A DNA stretch of 15,258 nt from NCBI GenBank assembly GCA_964472195.1, contig CAYYJH010000066.1, positions 1 to 15,258 on the forward strand. Reading direction: 5' to 3'. The notes beneath the pieces are model-generated. The model saw nothing but the letters and a program-made list of their open reading frames with translations, had not been told where the DNA came from and made no database searches. This stretch comes from BS750m-G4 sp964472195 (GTDB lineage Bacteria > Bacteroidota > Ignavibacteria > Tepidaquicellales > Tepidaquicellaceae). Both the position numbers and the translations under genes were made by a program. Shown here in pieces: positions 6,182 to 14,586 of this stretch (position 1 is its first letter; every line of letters begins with the position of its first letter).

Positions 6182-7837
6182 ATGATACTTCCATTTAATA
6201 AATTACCCGGGTACAATTCAATTTTTTTAGATTATATTAACAATTTTGAGAAACTTGCTTCCTTCTTTGAATCCGATTACCGGGCTAAAGAAGATTATCT
6301 TAATACAATTCGTAACAAGCAGGAGAATTATTTAAGGGACAAAGATTTCACAAGAGATACAATAGCCGATATTTTAAAAAAGCAGAATGAATTTTTCAAC
6401 TCTTCTGGGAAAACCTTTGAAAATATAGAACTCCTGCGAAAAGATAATACTTATGCAATCGTAACAGGGCAGCAGCTCGGGATGCTTACGGGCAATTACT
6501 ATACAGTAATTAAAGCTCTCAATTCGATACAATTAGCGGAAAGGTTAAGTATTCAATATCCTGAATACAATTTCATCCCAATATTCTGGCTTGAAGCCGA
6601 TGACCATGATTTTCTTGAGGTGAATCACATAAATATTTTTAATCAGGAAAATCAAATCGTTGGTATAAAATATTTCGAGAATGGTGTTGAAGAAGAAAAA
6701 TATTTAAAGCCGGTTGGTTCGCTCCTGTTTGACGAAACCATACAGCAATTTAAAAATGAATTAAGGTCGAGCTTACAGGATACCGATTTTAAAGAATCAA
6801 TTTTAAATTATGTTGATGAGTCTTATAAACAAGGTGAGAGTTTTATAACAGCATTCACACGGTTTATGAATAAAATAATTAAGGATTCAGGTTTAATATT
6901 TATCAATCCTACAGACAAAGATTTTAAAAGAATTCTCATACCTGTATTTGAAAAAGAACTTAACACATATCCTGCTTCGTGTGAAATAGCTGTTGATACA
7001 TCTGCAAAAATTGAACGCAACTATGAACCGCAGGTTAAACCCAGACCAATAAATATTTTTTACATTCACAATTCCAACCGCTATCTCGTAGAACCAAGAC
7101 CGGAAGAGATTTTTGCTTTAAAAAATTCACGTAAGAAATTTAGTAAGAGTGAATTATTCGATATATTGTATTCATCTCCTGAAAGATTCAGCAGTAATGT
7201 AATGTTAAGACCAATCTGCCAGGATTATTTACTCCCAACGATTGCATACATTGGCGGTCCTTCTGAAGTTGCCTACTTTGCACAGTTTAAGGGTGTATAT
7301 GAATTTTTTAATATTAAAATGCCGGTAATATACCCGAGAACTTCAGCAACACTGCTTGAGAGTAAGGTGAAGAATTTTTTAACGAAGTATGCTTTAAAAT
7401 TTGAGGAGTTATTCGATGCAAAACAGGTGAGTGAAAAATTACTAAGACAGATGGGGAATGTAAATGTTGATGAACTTTTTGACAGGTATGTTGATGAATT
7501 AAATGCTTTAGGATATGACTTCGAAAAAGAAATCGAAAAAATAGATAAGAACCTTATAAACTCATTTAAGAATAAAAGTGAAAGATATATTGACACTGTT
7601 AATATGCTTAAGGGAAAATTTGTCGATTCTCAGATTACGCAAAATAAAGCATCTATCGAGAAGCTCAGATCAGTTATGAGGAATGTTAATCCGGATGAAA
7701 ATTTACAGGAGCGTTTTATAAATATAGTTTACTTTCTTAACAAATACAGTTTAGAACTAATAGGTTATTTAAAAGATAATCTAGAAATAGACAACTTTGC
7801 TCACCAGATTTTAGATCTCAACATCGAACCGTTATAA
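6182..7837 (+). CDS. bshC: Bacillithiol biosynthesis cysteine-adding enzyme BshC
   Basis: A 551-residue enzyme proposed to ligate cysteine to glucosaminyl-malate in the last step of bacillithiol synthesis. Diagnostic segments: VTGQQLGMLTGNYYTVIKAL (94-113), FWLEADDHDFLEVNHI (135-150), and YIGGPSEVAYFAQFKGVYEF (356-375). The C-terminal part from about 430 is helical and charged, fitting the coiled-coil region of the family. Length is typical (about 510-550). The Rossmann-type core lacks the KMSKS-like motif of real synthetases, as is usual. The ATG at 6182 is preceded by TTAGGA about 10 nt away. bshA and bshB are not in the window, which is common since the pathway genes are scattered. A glycosyltransferase follows after 27 bp. 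Confidence 0.95.
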   Translation: MILPFNKLPGYNSIFLDYINNFEKLASFFESDYRAKEDYLNTIRNKQENYLRDKDFTRDTIADILKKQNEFFNSSGKTFENIELLRKDNTYAIVTGQQLGMLTGNYYTVIKALNSIQLAERLSIQYPEYNFIPIFWLEADDHDFLEVNHINIFNQENQIVGIKYFENGVEEEKYLKPVGSLLFDETIQQFKNELRSSLQDTDFKESILNYVDESYKQGESFITAFTRFMNKIIKDSGLIFINPTDKDFKRILIPVFEKELNTYPASCEIAVDTSAKIERNYEPQVKPRPINIFYIHNSNRYLVEPRPEEIFALKNSRKKFSKSELFDILYSSPERFSSNVMLRPICQDYLLPTIAYIGGPSEVAYFAQFKGVYEFFNIKMPVIYPRTSATLLESKVKNFLTKYALKFEELFDAKQVSEKLLRQMGNVNVDELFDRYVDELNALGYDFEKEIEKIDKNLINSFKNKSERYIDTVNMLKGKFVDSQITQNKASIEKLRSVMRNVNPDENLQERFINIVYFLNKYSLELIGYLKDNLEIDNFAHQILDLNIEPL

Positions 7838-7864
7838 AGACTATCGCGAAACTTTTAACATTAT

Positions 7865-8824
7865 TTGATTAAGTTTGGAAAAATATTAATTCTCAGGTTC
7901 TCTTCTTTAGGCGATATCGTATTAACTTTTCCTTTAATTTCAGTTCTGCGAAGAAAATACCCTTCAGTTGAAATTCATTTTGCCGCAAAAGAAAAATACA
8001 TACCCCTCTTGAGAATGAATACACAGATTAATAAGTTTTTAATATACAAAGGGGAACCACTAAAAACATTTAGAAGAAAAATAAAAAATACTAATTATGA
8101 TTTAATAATTGACCTCCAGAAAAACTTTAGAAGTATTTATTCAACGAGATCTACTAATACAAAAGTTCTAAGGTATAAAAAAGATAACTTTAAAAAATTT
8201 CTTCTGGTTAGCTTCAAAATAAATCTTACGGATGTTGTCACTCCTGTTTATAAAAAATACATGTTATCACTCCAGGACTATCTTGAGGAAATCGATTATA
8301 GATTTATGCCCACAGAATTAGATTTCGACAGAAGGCGTATTGTTAAACAGGATTATGTAGTAATAGCACCGTCGTCTAAACATTTTACAAAAACATTTCC
8401 AACAGAGAAATTTGCAGAGTTAATAAAAAATATAAAACATCACAAAATTGTGTTAGTAGGGGAGAAAACTACGAAGGATATGTCAATTTGCAGATACCTC
8501 AGCAAAATATCCGATAACATTATCAATTATTGCGGTAAGATGAATTACCAGGCACTGGCAAACGTTTTGTATTACAGCGATGTTGTGGTATGTAACGACA
8601 GCGGAATATTGCATTTATCGGAAGCATTAAGAAAAAAAGTTATAGCAATTTTTGGGAGTACTGTAAAAGAGTTTGGATTCTATCCGCAGCTCGAAGATTC
8701 GCGTGTTATGGAGGTTAAAAATTTAAAATGCAGACCTTGTACGCACATCGGCAGGTATAAATGTCCTCTGAAGCATTTCAAGTGTATGGAGGAGATTAAG
8801 GTTTCAGATTTCCCGATTCTATAA
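7865..8824 (+). CDS. Glycosyltransferase family 9 (heptosyltransferase-like)
   Basis: A 319-residue GT-B glycosyltransferase of the ADP-heptose:LPS heptosyltransferase family, acting at the inner face of the cytoplasmic membrane on lipopolysaccharide core or a related glycan. Marks: ILILRFSSLGDIVLTFPLI (7-25) at the N-terminus, YDLIIDLQKN (78-87), VVIAPSSKHFTKTFP (165-179), and VVCNDSGILHLSEAL (241-255), the nucleotide-sugar site. The C-terminal four-cysteine pattern Cys289, Cys292, Cys300, Cys307 (C..C.......C......C) matches the pattern often seen in WaaF-like proteins. The start is TTG at 7865, chosen because it places the SSLGD motif at the usual distance; no clear Shine-Dalgarno site precedes it. 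It follows bshC by 27 bp. The sugar donor and acceptor are not known. Confidence 0.88.
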   Translation: MIKFGKILILRFSSLGDIVLTFPLISVLRRKYPSVEIHFAAKEKYIPLLRMNTQINKFLIYKGEPLKTFRRKIKNTNYDLIIDLQKNFRSIYSTRSTNTKVLRYKKDNFKKFLLVSFKINLTDVVTPVYKKYMLSLQDYLEEIDYRFMPTELDFDRRRIVKQDYVVIAPSSKHFTKTFPTEKFAELIKNIKHHKIVLVGEKTTKDMSICRYLSKISDNIINYCGKMNYQALANVLYYSDVVVCNDSGILHLSEALRKKVIAIFGSTVKEFGFYPQLEDSRVMEVKNLKCRPCTHIGRYKCPLKHFKCMEEIKVSDFPIL

Positions 8825-8849
8825 AATAATATTTTTGTTAGTGATATTG

Positions 8850-8883
8850 TTTGCAATTATTTGTAAATTGAACGCTATTTTTT
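8850..8883 (+). promoter_or_regulatory. Possible Bacteroidota-type promoter for the pnt operon
   Basis: TTTG at 8850-8853 and TATTTTTT at 8876-8883 resemble the Bacteroidota -33 TTTG and -7 TAnnTTTG boxes, but the 22-nt spacer is slightly long and the last base differs. A clear Shine-Dalgarno AGGAG at 8911-8915 precedes the GTG start at 8926. In such AT-rich DNA this match is weak evidence. Confidence 0.3.
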
Positions 8884-8925
8884 AATATTAAACATAAATA
8901 CATAAATAACAGGAGTTGTATAACG

Positions 8926-10080
8926 GTGATTATTGGAGTACCAAAAGAAATAGTTAAAGGAGAAAACCGGGTTTCGGTTACTCCTGACACAGCCGGAAAA
9001 TTAATTAAATTAGGATTTGATGTAATAGTAGAAAAGGGTGCTGGTTTCTGTGCAAGTTTTACTGATGAAAAGTACATAGCTGCAGGAGCTAAGATTATAG
9101 AAAATGTATCCGACCTTTTTACACAAGCTGATATAGTATTAAAAGTACAAAAGCCGGTTTTTAACAATAAGCTGAACAAGGATGAAATTGATTTAATAAA
9201 AAAAGGCACGATGCTGATTACATTCTTATTCCCGCTTAACTTCCCTGAGCTTGCGAAAGATTGTGCAGCACGGGGGATAGATGTTATATCGATGGATTCT
9301 ATTCCGAGAATAACAATTGCACAGAAAATGGATGCGTTGAGTTCGCAGGCTAATCTTGCGGGTTATAAAAGCGTTCTAATGTGTGCGAATGAATTAGGGA
9401 AAATATTCCCTTTGATGATGACTGCTGCAGGAACCATTACACCCGCAAAAGTTGTGATAATGGGAGCAGGTGTTGCAGGTCTTCAGGCATTGGGAACAGC
9501 CAAAAGACTTGGAGCAGTTGTCGAGGTTTCAGATATAAGACCTTCTGTGAAGGAAGAAGTTCAAAGTCTGGGAGGAAGGTTCATTGAAGTCGAAAGCGAT
9601 GAATCCTTGCAGGATGAAGGCGGTTATGCAAAGGAAGTATCAGAAGATTTTTTAAGGAAACAAAAAGCACTTCTCTTTAAGCATATTACTGAAGCAGATA
9701 TTGTAATTACGACAGCATTAGTTCCGGGAAAGAAAGCACCTGTTCTTGTAACAGAGGAAATGGTAAAGAACATGAAACCCGGTTCTGTCATACTTGACAT
9801 GGCAGTTGAGTTTGGTGGTAATTGTGAACCGAGTGAAGCGGGTAAGACAATAATTAAACATAATGTGAAAATTATCGGGGAGACCAATATACCGAGTCTT
9901 GTTCCTGTGAACGCAAGTGAAATGTATTCAAAAAATCTTCTCAGTCTTATTCAGCATTTTTCTAAGGATGGGAAATTAGAAATAGACGGAGACGACGAAA
10001 TTCTAAAGTCTGCCTTGATTTCATACGAAGGTGAAGTCGTGCAAGAAAAAGTTTTAGAAATTATAAAAATACAAAATTAA
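8926..10080 (+). CDS. pntAA: NAD(P) transhydrogenase subunit alpha part 1 (NAD-binding domain I)
   Basis: The 384-residue soluble NAD(H)-binding domain I of the proton-translocating transhydrogenase, which passes hydride from NADH to NADP+ using the proton gradient. The N-terminus IGVPKEIVKGENRVSVTPD (3-21) is shared with alanine dehydrogenase, but the RQD-loop residues specific to transhydrogenase are present: Arg128, Gln133, Asp136, Ser139. The dinucleotide fold GAGVAGLQALGTAKRLGAVV (180-199) ends at Asp203, which binds the NAD ribose. The GTG start at 8926 is supported by AGGAG 10 nt upstream. It ends 1 bp before pntAB. The split into three genes matches Rhodospirillum rubrum, not the two-gene E. 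coli form. Confidence 0.96.
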   Translation: MIIGVPKEIVKGENRVSVTPDTAGKLIKLGFDVIVEKGAGFCASFTDEKYIAAGAKIIENVSDLFTQADIVLKVQKPVFNNKLNKDEIDLIKKGTMLITFLFPLNFPELAKDCAARGIDVISMDSIPRITIAQKMDALSSQANLAGYKSVLMCANELGKIFPLMMTAAGTITPAKVVIMGAGVAGLQALGTAKRLGAVVEVSDIRPSVKEEVQSLGGRFIEVESDESLQDEGGYAKEVSEDFLRKQKALLFKHITEADIVITTALVPGKKAPVLVTEEMVKNMKPGSVILDMAVEFGGNCEPSEAGKTIIKHNVKIIGETNIPSLVPVNASEMYSKNLLSLIQHFSKDGKLEIDGDDEILKSALISYEGEVVQEKVLEIIKIQN

Positions 10081-10081
10081 A

Positions 10082-10378
10082 ATGGATAACACTCTTTTAA
10101 TGTTAATATATGTCTTTGTCCTGGCAATCTTTATAGGGTTTGAGCTTATAACAAAAGTTCCGCCTACATTACATACACCACTGATGTCAGGGTCAAACGC
10201 AATTTCCGGAATTACGATTGTCGGTGCATTAGGTTCGGTTTTAAGTGCTCATACCGGAAGTACAGAAATAGCAATTATACTCGGAACAGTTGCAATTGTT
10301 TTTGCTACAATAAATGTTGTTGGTGGGTATCTTGTTACCGACCGAATGTTAAAAATGTTTAAAAAGAAGAAATCATAA
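10082..10378 (+). CDS. pntAB: NAD(P) transhydrogenase subunit alpha part 2 (membrane)
   Basis: A 98-residue membrane subunit with three hydrophobic helices (about 6-24, 39-58 and 63-84). Family marks are the conserved loop VPPTLHTPLMSGSNAISGI (27-45) and NVVGGYLVTDRMLKMF (78-93), followed by a lysine-rich cytoplasmic end. With the pntB helices it forms the proton channel that couples proton flow to hydride transfer. Its stop abuts the pntB start directly, so translation is coupled. Confidence 0.95.
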   Translation: MDNTLLMLIYVFVLAIFIGFELITKVPPTLHTPLMSGSNAISGITIVGALGSVLSAHTGSTEIAIILGTVAIVFATINVVGGYLVTDRMLKMFKKKKS

Positions 10379-11773
10379 ATGGAAACTATAAAAATAATAA
10401 CATACTTTTCTTATCTAATAGCATCGGTTTTATTCATATTTGGGATAAAAATGTTGGGTTCACCCAAGACAGCAAGAAAGGGTAATTTTTATTCAGCAGT
10501 GGGAATGTTTATTGCTGTTGTGGTAACCCTAATAGATCAAGGTATTTTAAATTATCAATACATTCTAATAGGAATAATTATTGGTTCAATTGTAGGTGCA
10601 ACAATTGCGATAAAAGTAAAGATGACTGCAATGCCGCAGATGGTTGGACTCTTAAATGGTTTTGGCGGTGGTGCATCTACGCTTGTAGCTTTTTCTGTAT
10701 ATTACGATCAGCTTTCAGTACCGAACCCAAATCTTAATATTCAATTTACCATTGCTGTTATATTAAGTATTTTAATCGGAACGGTGACATTCAGTGGTTC
10801 ATTAATAGCATTTGGAAAACTGCAAGGTATTGTCTCAGGAAAAGTAATCAAATTTCCTCTGCAAAATCCTTTGAGTATATTATTAATAGCGGCTGCTTTA
10901 GTGTTATTAGTAATGGGAGTAGTAAATCCCCAGGATGCCACTCCATATTTAATAATAGCTGGAATTGCATTAGTCCTTGGTGTTCTGCTTGTATTACCGA
11001 TAGGGGGCGCTGATATGCCAGTTGTTATCTCTTTGCTGAACTCTTATTCAGGAATCGCAGCAATGACAACTGGTTTTGTACTTAACAATAGTATGCTTAT
11101 AATTGCTGGTTCTCTTGTGGGTGCATCGGGTATTATTCTTACGAATATTATGTGCAAAGGCATGAACCGTTCATTGATGAACGTGGTTTTAGGTGGTTGG
11201 GAAAATGCCGGTACAATTACAACCGCAGATGCAAAAAAAGTTGATATAAAATCTGTTGACTCTGAAGAAGCGGCGATGATTTTTGATGCTGCCAGTAAAG
11301 TTATTATTACACCCGGTTACGGTATGGCAGTTGCTCAGGCACAACATGCTGTTAAAGAGTTGATGAATGTCTTAGAGAAGAAAGGGATAGATGTCAAGTT
11401 TGCTATTCACCCTGTTGCGGGAAGAATGCCCGGACATATGAATGTACTTCTTGCTGAAGCAGATGTCCCTTATGATAAACTGTTTGCACTTGAGGATATA
11501 AATGATGAATTTAGTAATACGGATGTAGCACTCGTCATTGGAGCGAATGACGTCGTCAATCCTGCTGCAAGGCATGATAAGAATAGTCCGATATACGGTA
11601 TGCCGATTTTGAATGTCGATTATGCAAAGACAGTTATTATGAATAAGCGGTCTATGGCTTCGGGTTATGCTGGAATAGATAATGAATTATTCGGATATCC
11701 AAATAACCTAATGTATTTTGGAGATGCTAAGGATGCAATTGGTAAACTAACGAACGAAATAAAAAATCTTTAA
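10379..11773 (+). CDS. pntB: NAD(P) transhydrogenase subunit beta
   Basis: A 464-residue subunit with about nine transmembrane helices in the first 265 residues and the NADP(H)-binding domain III at the end. Membrane marks are NGFGGGAS (93-100) and PIGGADMPVVISLLNSYSG (207-225), where the Asp and Asn sit in the proton path. Domain III shows GYGMAVAQAQH (313-323), HPVAGRMPGHMNVLLAEA (344-361), GANDVVNPAA (388-397) and KRSMASGYAG (423-432), all expected for NADP binding. Length is typical (about 460). It directly follows pntAB and converges with the decarboxylase gene, whose stop lies 16 bp away. No frameshift or missing motif is seen. Confidence 0.97.
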   Translation: METIKIITYFSYLIASVLFIFGIKMLGSPKTARKGNFYSAVGMFIAVVVTLIDQGILNYQYILIGIIIGSIVGATIAIKVKMTAMPQMVGLLNGFGGGASTLVAFSVYYDQLSVPNPNLNIQFTIAVILSILIGTVTFSGSLIAFGKLQGIVSGKVIKFPLQNPLSILLIAAALVLLVMGVVNPQDATPYLIIAGIALVLGVLLVLPIGGADMPVVISLLNSYSGIAAMTTGFVLNNSMLIIAGSLVGASGIILTNIMCKGMNRSLMNVVLGGWENAGTITTADAKKVDIKSVDSEEAAMIFDAASKVIITPGYGMAVAQAQHAVKELMNVLEKKGIDVKFAIHPVAGRMPGHMNVLLAEADVPYDKLFALEDINDEFSNTDVALVIGANDVVNPAARHDKNSPIYGMPILNVDYAKTVIMNKRSMASGYAGIDNELFGYPNNLMYFGDAKDAIGKLTNEIKNL

Positions 11774-11789
11774 CGGATATTTCCAGTCG

Positions 11790-12569
11790 TTATTTACCCG
11801 TAAATATCGGTTTACGTTTTTCAAGGAAAGCTCTTTTCCCTTCAAGATAATCAGAACTTTCATACGCATGATTACGTAATTCCTGAACGCGTTCGAATGT
11901 TGAAGGATTTATCGGGTCTGAACTTCCCAGAATATTCAGCTGTTCTTTTATTACGGATATACTTAGTGGTGAGTTATGTGTTATACCTTTAGCAAGTTTA
12001 TAAGTAAACTCTTCAATCTCTTCTGCTGGAAGCAGGTAATTGAGTATACCGAGATTATTTGCTCTTTGAGCAGTGATAGGTTTTGCTGTGAAAAACATTT
12101 CTTTTGCTACGTTCAATCCCAGTATATTTAGGAAATGCAAAATTCCGGATGAGTTATAGGGAACACCAATCTTCGCAGGTGTTATTGCAAATGAAGTGTT
12201 ATGACTGCCGATTAAAATGTCGCAAACGAAAGCCAGATCACATGCACCTCCCCATACACTTCCTTCAGTCATGGCAATTACGGGAGCCGGGAATCTTTGT
12301 ACAGTACGTAATACTTTTTCAAGAGGATGATTGTAAGTCAAGGGATCTTTACCCGGTTCGGGAAGTTCATCTATACTCAAGCCTGCCGACCAGACTTTTG
12401 CCCCTTTAGACGAGCGAATGATTACGACTCTTGCCTTATTCTTTTTGAATTCTTCTAATGCGTTTAAAATTTCATCTAACATTTCAAAGTTAAGGGAATT
12501 ACGCTTTGCGTCGTTGTTGAATATGATTGTTCCAACCATATCTTCGAGATTGCTCATTATAAAATTCAT
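11790..12569 (-). CDS. scpB: Methylmalonyl-CoA decarboxylase homologue (crotonase fold)
   Basis: A 259-residue crotonase-superfamily protein close to E. coli methylmalonyl-CoA decarboxylase (ScpB/YgfG), which makes propionyl-CoA. Shared segments: KVWSAGLSIDELP (58-70), DPLTYNHPL (75-83), EGSVWGGACD (102-111), IGVPYNSSGI (134-143), KEMFFTAKPITAQRANNLGIL, FERVQELR and EGKRAFLEKRKP. Tyr138 and the SVWGGA oxyanion loop are kept. The first oxyanion position is Leu64 where the E. coli enzyme has His66, but that residue acts through its backbone NH, so activity may survive. The ATG at 12569 fits family length; ATG four codons later is possible. No mutase (scpA) or CoA-transferase gene (scpC) is nearby. 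It could instead act on a related acyl-CoA. Confidence 0.85.
   Translation of the reverse strand: MNFIMSNLEDMVGTIIFNNDAKRNSLNFEMLDEILNALEEFKKNKARVVIIRSSKGAKVWSAGLSIDELPEPGKDPLTYNHPLEKVLRTVQRFPAPVIAMTEGSVWGGACDLAFVCDILIGSHNTSFAITPAKIGVPYNSSGILHFLNILGLNVAKEMFFTAKPITAQRANNLGILNYLLPAEEIEEFTYKLAKGITHNSPLSISVIKEQLNILGSSDPINPSTFERVQELRNHAYESSDYLEGKRAFLEKRKPIFTGK
11799..11821 (+). terminator. Weak candidate terminator for the pnt operon
   Basis: CGTAAA (11799-11804) pairs with TTTACG (11811-11816) around a six-base loop, followed by five T. It falls 26 bp after the pntB stop, inside the 3' end of the convergent scpB gene. The stem is short and AT-rich, so the call is tentative. Confidence 0.35.
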
Positions 12570-12679
12570 ATTTTTTATTTTTTATGTGAGAATTATATTT
12601 AAATTTACATATTAGGAATATGCATAACAATTAAGAAAAAGATATGTAATTTGATACGAAAAAATATTGTGGTTTTGAA

Positions 12680-12741
12680 TTTGTGAATTACCGAGTTTAT
12701 GAATTATTGCTTTTATAATAGTATCCTTAAATAATTCATAA
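12680..12741 (+). promoter_or_regulatory. Operator-like repeats and -10 box before the MNT pseudogene
   Basis: A 12-bp perfect inverted repeat (12697-12708 and 12730-12741) brackets a TATAAT at 12714-12719 and ends 7 bp before the ATG. The core TGAATTA also appears as a direct copy at 12684-12690, so there are three half-sites. No good -35 box is seen. Such symmetry around a -10 box fits a site for autoregulation, as is known for many toxin-antitoxin operons. The rest of the 179-bp gap from 12570 shows nothing else. Confidence 0.45.
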
Positions 12742-12748
12742 TAAAACT

Positions 12749-13069
12749 ATGGCTGTTAAGACAAAAATATTAAAAGATTTAAAACTATCATTAATTGATA
12801 AATTTGGAAATAATATAAATGATGTTATCCTATTTGGTTCTCAAATAAATGATAGTGCTGCTAAATGCTCTGATTATGATATATTAATTATACTAAAGGA
12901 CAAACCAGATTGGCAATATGAATGAGAAATCTCAAAAGTGTCTTACTCAATTGATTTGAAATATAATATAACGACAGATATACATTTGTTAGCAGAATCA
13001 GAATTAGGTTCATTGAGAGGAAAACAACCGATTTTTGTCAATGCTATTAATACAGGAATTCGTATATGA
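12749..13069 (+). pseudogene. MNT-type nucleotidyltransferase (antitoxin), nonsense mutation
   Basis: Read through, the frame gives 106 codons of a minimal nucleotidyltransferase. The active-site pattern is intact: VILFGS (26-31) followed by SDYDILI (41-47), the GS...DxD metal-binding signature. Codon 59 (12923-12925) is TGA, which cuts the product to 58 residues just after the catalytic Asp pair. After it the same frame continues convincingly (SIDLKYNITTDIHLL, then GKQPIFVNAINTGIRI), so a single base change such as CGA or TGG to TGA is the likely cause. Other genes here use TGA as a real stop, so recoding is unlikely. The stop overlaps the HEPN start by ATGA. In intact pairs the MNT enzyme AMPylates and so silences the HEPN toxin. 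Confidence 0.88.
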
Positions 13070-13468
13070 TTTTACAAGAAAAAGATAGAGAAGATCTTGT
13101 CAGATATAAACTAGAACAAGTGAAAAAATCTATTGATGTAGTTGAGCTATTAGTAAAAAATAATGAATTACCGACTGCAGTCAATAGAATATATTACGGA
13201 ATATTTTATTCTTTACTTGCATTAGCATAAAAATATAAGTTTGAAACATCTAAGCATCAGCAACTAATAGGGTGGTTTAATAAAAAATTTATTCATACAG
13301 AGAAGGTGATAGAAATATGGACAAATACTAAAGAATGCATACAAGAATAGAACAAAAGGAGATTACGATACATTTGTTGAATTTGATTTAGAAGAAGTAA
13401 ATTGTATGTATAACGAATTGATTGACTTAATTAAAGAAATTGACCGAATGATATATAGTAAAGAATAA
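13066..13468 (+). pseudogene. HEPN domain protein (toxin, UPF0332-like), nonsense and frameshift
   Basis: The frame starts at the ATGA overlap and encodes a helical HEPN protein with the family-like segment AVNRIYYGIFYSLLALA. Codon 55 (13228-13230) is TAA, probably from TTA (Leu). Reading continues in frame through KYKFETSKHQQLIGWFNKKFIH to about 13311, where the A-rich GAAATATGG needs a one-base forward shift. The new frame gives YGQILKNAYKNRTKGDYD, then FVEFDLEEVNCMY, and ends at TAA 13466-13468. HEPN proteins of this type are usually RNases or toxins paired with an MNT antitoxin. Two independent lesions, plus one in the partner, show a dead locus. Intact length would be about 134 residues. 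Confidence 0.88.
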
Positions 13469-13644
13469 CTATTAATATTTTGTAGGCTCCCACCAATAAT
13501 AGAATTTTATAATACTCACGCACTCAAGAGCCACAACACATCAAAATACTGCTCATCATCTTTTGACTTAATCTTACAAATATTATTATATATAGTAGGG
13601 AACTATAACGCATCAGTTTTGTAAATAATTTAAAAAAGACTCTT
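13469..13644. other. Gene-free gap with a possible minus-strand ORF remnant
   Basis: No start-to-stop gene is seen. On the minus strand 13602-13516 is open for 28 codons with no start codon, after a TAG, and ends IKSKDDEQYFDVLWLLSA then TGA. The composition looks protein-like, so it may be the end of a lost gene, but I do not recognise it. Upstream of 13645 there is no clear Shine-Dalgarno site. Confidence 0.3.
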
Positions 13645-14583
13645 ATGTTAATCCTCTCTAAAAAAATACTGTTTACAATATTTACAATTCTGATTATTTC
13701 AAGCTGTTCTAAGCCGGAGATTAAAGATACTGCTAAGGAAGAGTCATCTCACGATAATTTATATCAGGTTGATGATAAAAATCACATCGAAGCTGCGAGG
13801 GATTCTATTGATTTAGAATTTGAATCCGTTATTCAAGATTTAGAATCAAAACTATCCGATGATTTTAAAATAAAGCAACACATGTATTATGTTATAGTAA
13901 GTGATCTCTCCGAAGAAAAAACCAATCAACTTATTAATCACACGATTACCGCTGCTACCGAATGTCTTTATAACGATTATTTTGAAAATACTCCAACAGA
14001 GGTTACAACAATATTTCTATTCGGAGATGATAAAAGTTACAGGTCATGGGCAAAGAAGCTTTATGATGATTATGACCTTTCGAGATTCGGATATTATAAA
14101 CCATCTGAGAGAGTCATGCTAATGAACATCAGCACAGGCTCAGGAACACTCGTGCACGAATTGACTCATGCTTTAGTTCGATATGATTTCCCGGATATTC
14201 CTGCATGGTTCAACGAAGGTCTTGGTTCTTTGTATGAGAGATGTTCTTTAAACGATGGAAAGATTTTAGGTTATGTCAATTGGAGGCTGCCCGATTTAAA
14301 AGACGCTATAGAAGATGGCAGCTACACTAATTTAAGAAAACTTCTTAATACTTCCGACGATGAGTTCTACGGTGACAACAGCGGGTTCAATTATGCACAG
14401 GCACGGTATCTCTGCATGTTTTTGCAGGAAAAAGGAATGTTAAGAGCATACTATAAAGCATTCAGAAATAATTATTCCGTTGATAGGACGGGAAGAAAAA
14501 CTATAGAGAAAATCTATGGGAAAGATTTAGCAGAACTTGAGAAAGATTATTTGGATTGGGTTAAGACTTTAGTAGAAAATTAA
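13645..14583 (+). CDS. Peptidase MA-like (gluzincin) lipoprotein
   Basis: A 312-residue predicted lipoprotein: residues 1-21 form a signal peptide ending IISSC with Cys21 as lipidation site, followed by a polar linker to about 60. The catalytic region has GTLVHELTHALVRYDFP (167-183) with HELTH at 171-175, then IPAWFNEGLGSLYE (185-198), where Glu191 is the likely third zinc ligand. This HExxH plus WxxEG arrangement is typical of the peptidase MA-like superfamily, which includes many uncharacterised envelope proteins of Bacteroidota. The C-terminal part is helical, as in that group. It stands alone, between a dead toxin-antitoxin pair and a convergent Rieske gene. The substrate is unknown. Confidence 0.85.
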   Translation: MLILSKKILFTIFTILIISSCSKPEIKDTAKEESSHDNLYQVDDKNHIEAARDSIDLEFESVIQDLESKLSDDFKIKQHMYYVIVSDLSEEKTNQLINHTITAATECLYNDYFENTPTEVTTIFLFGDDKSYRSWAKKLYDDYDLSRFGYYKPSERVMLMNISTGSGTLVHELTHALVRYDFPDIPAWFNEGLGSLYERCSLNDGKILGYVNWRLPDLKDAIEDGSYTNLRKLLNTSDDEFYGDNSGFNYAQARYLCMFLQEKGMLRAYYKAFRNNYSVDRTGRKTIEKIYGKDLAELEKDYLDWVKTLVEN

Positions 14584-14586
14584 ACT

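Noticed and set aside
8926..10080. Alanine dehydrogenase
   Set aside because: The N-terminus is shared, but the Arg-Gln-Asp loop and the pntAB and pntB genes right behind it identify transhydrogenase.
12923..12925. TGA recoded as an amino acid
   Set aside because: The arginine decarboxylase ends at TGA in the right place, and the partner toxin is also cut by TAA and a frameshift, so mutation explains all three.
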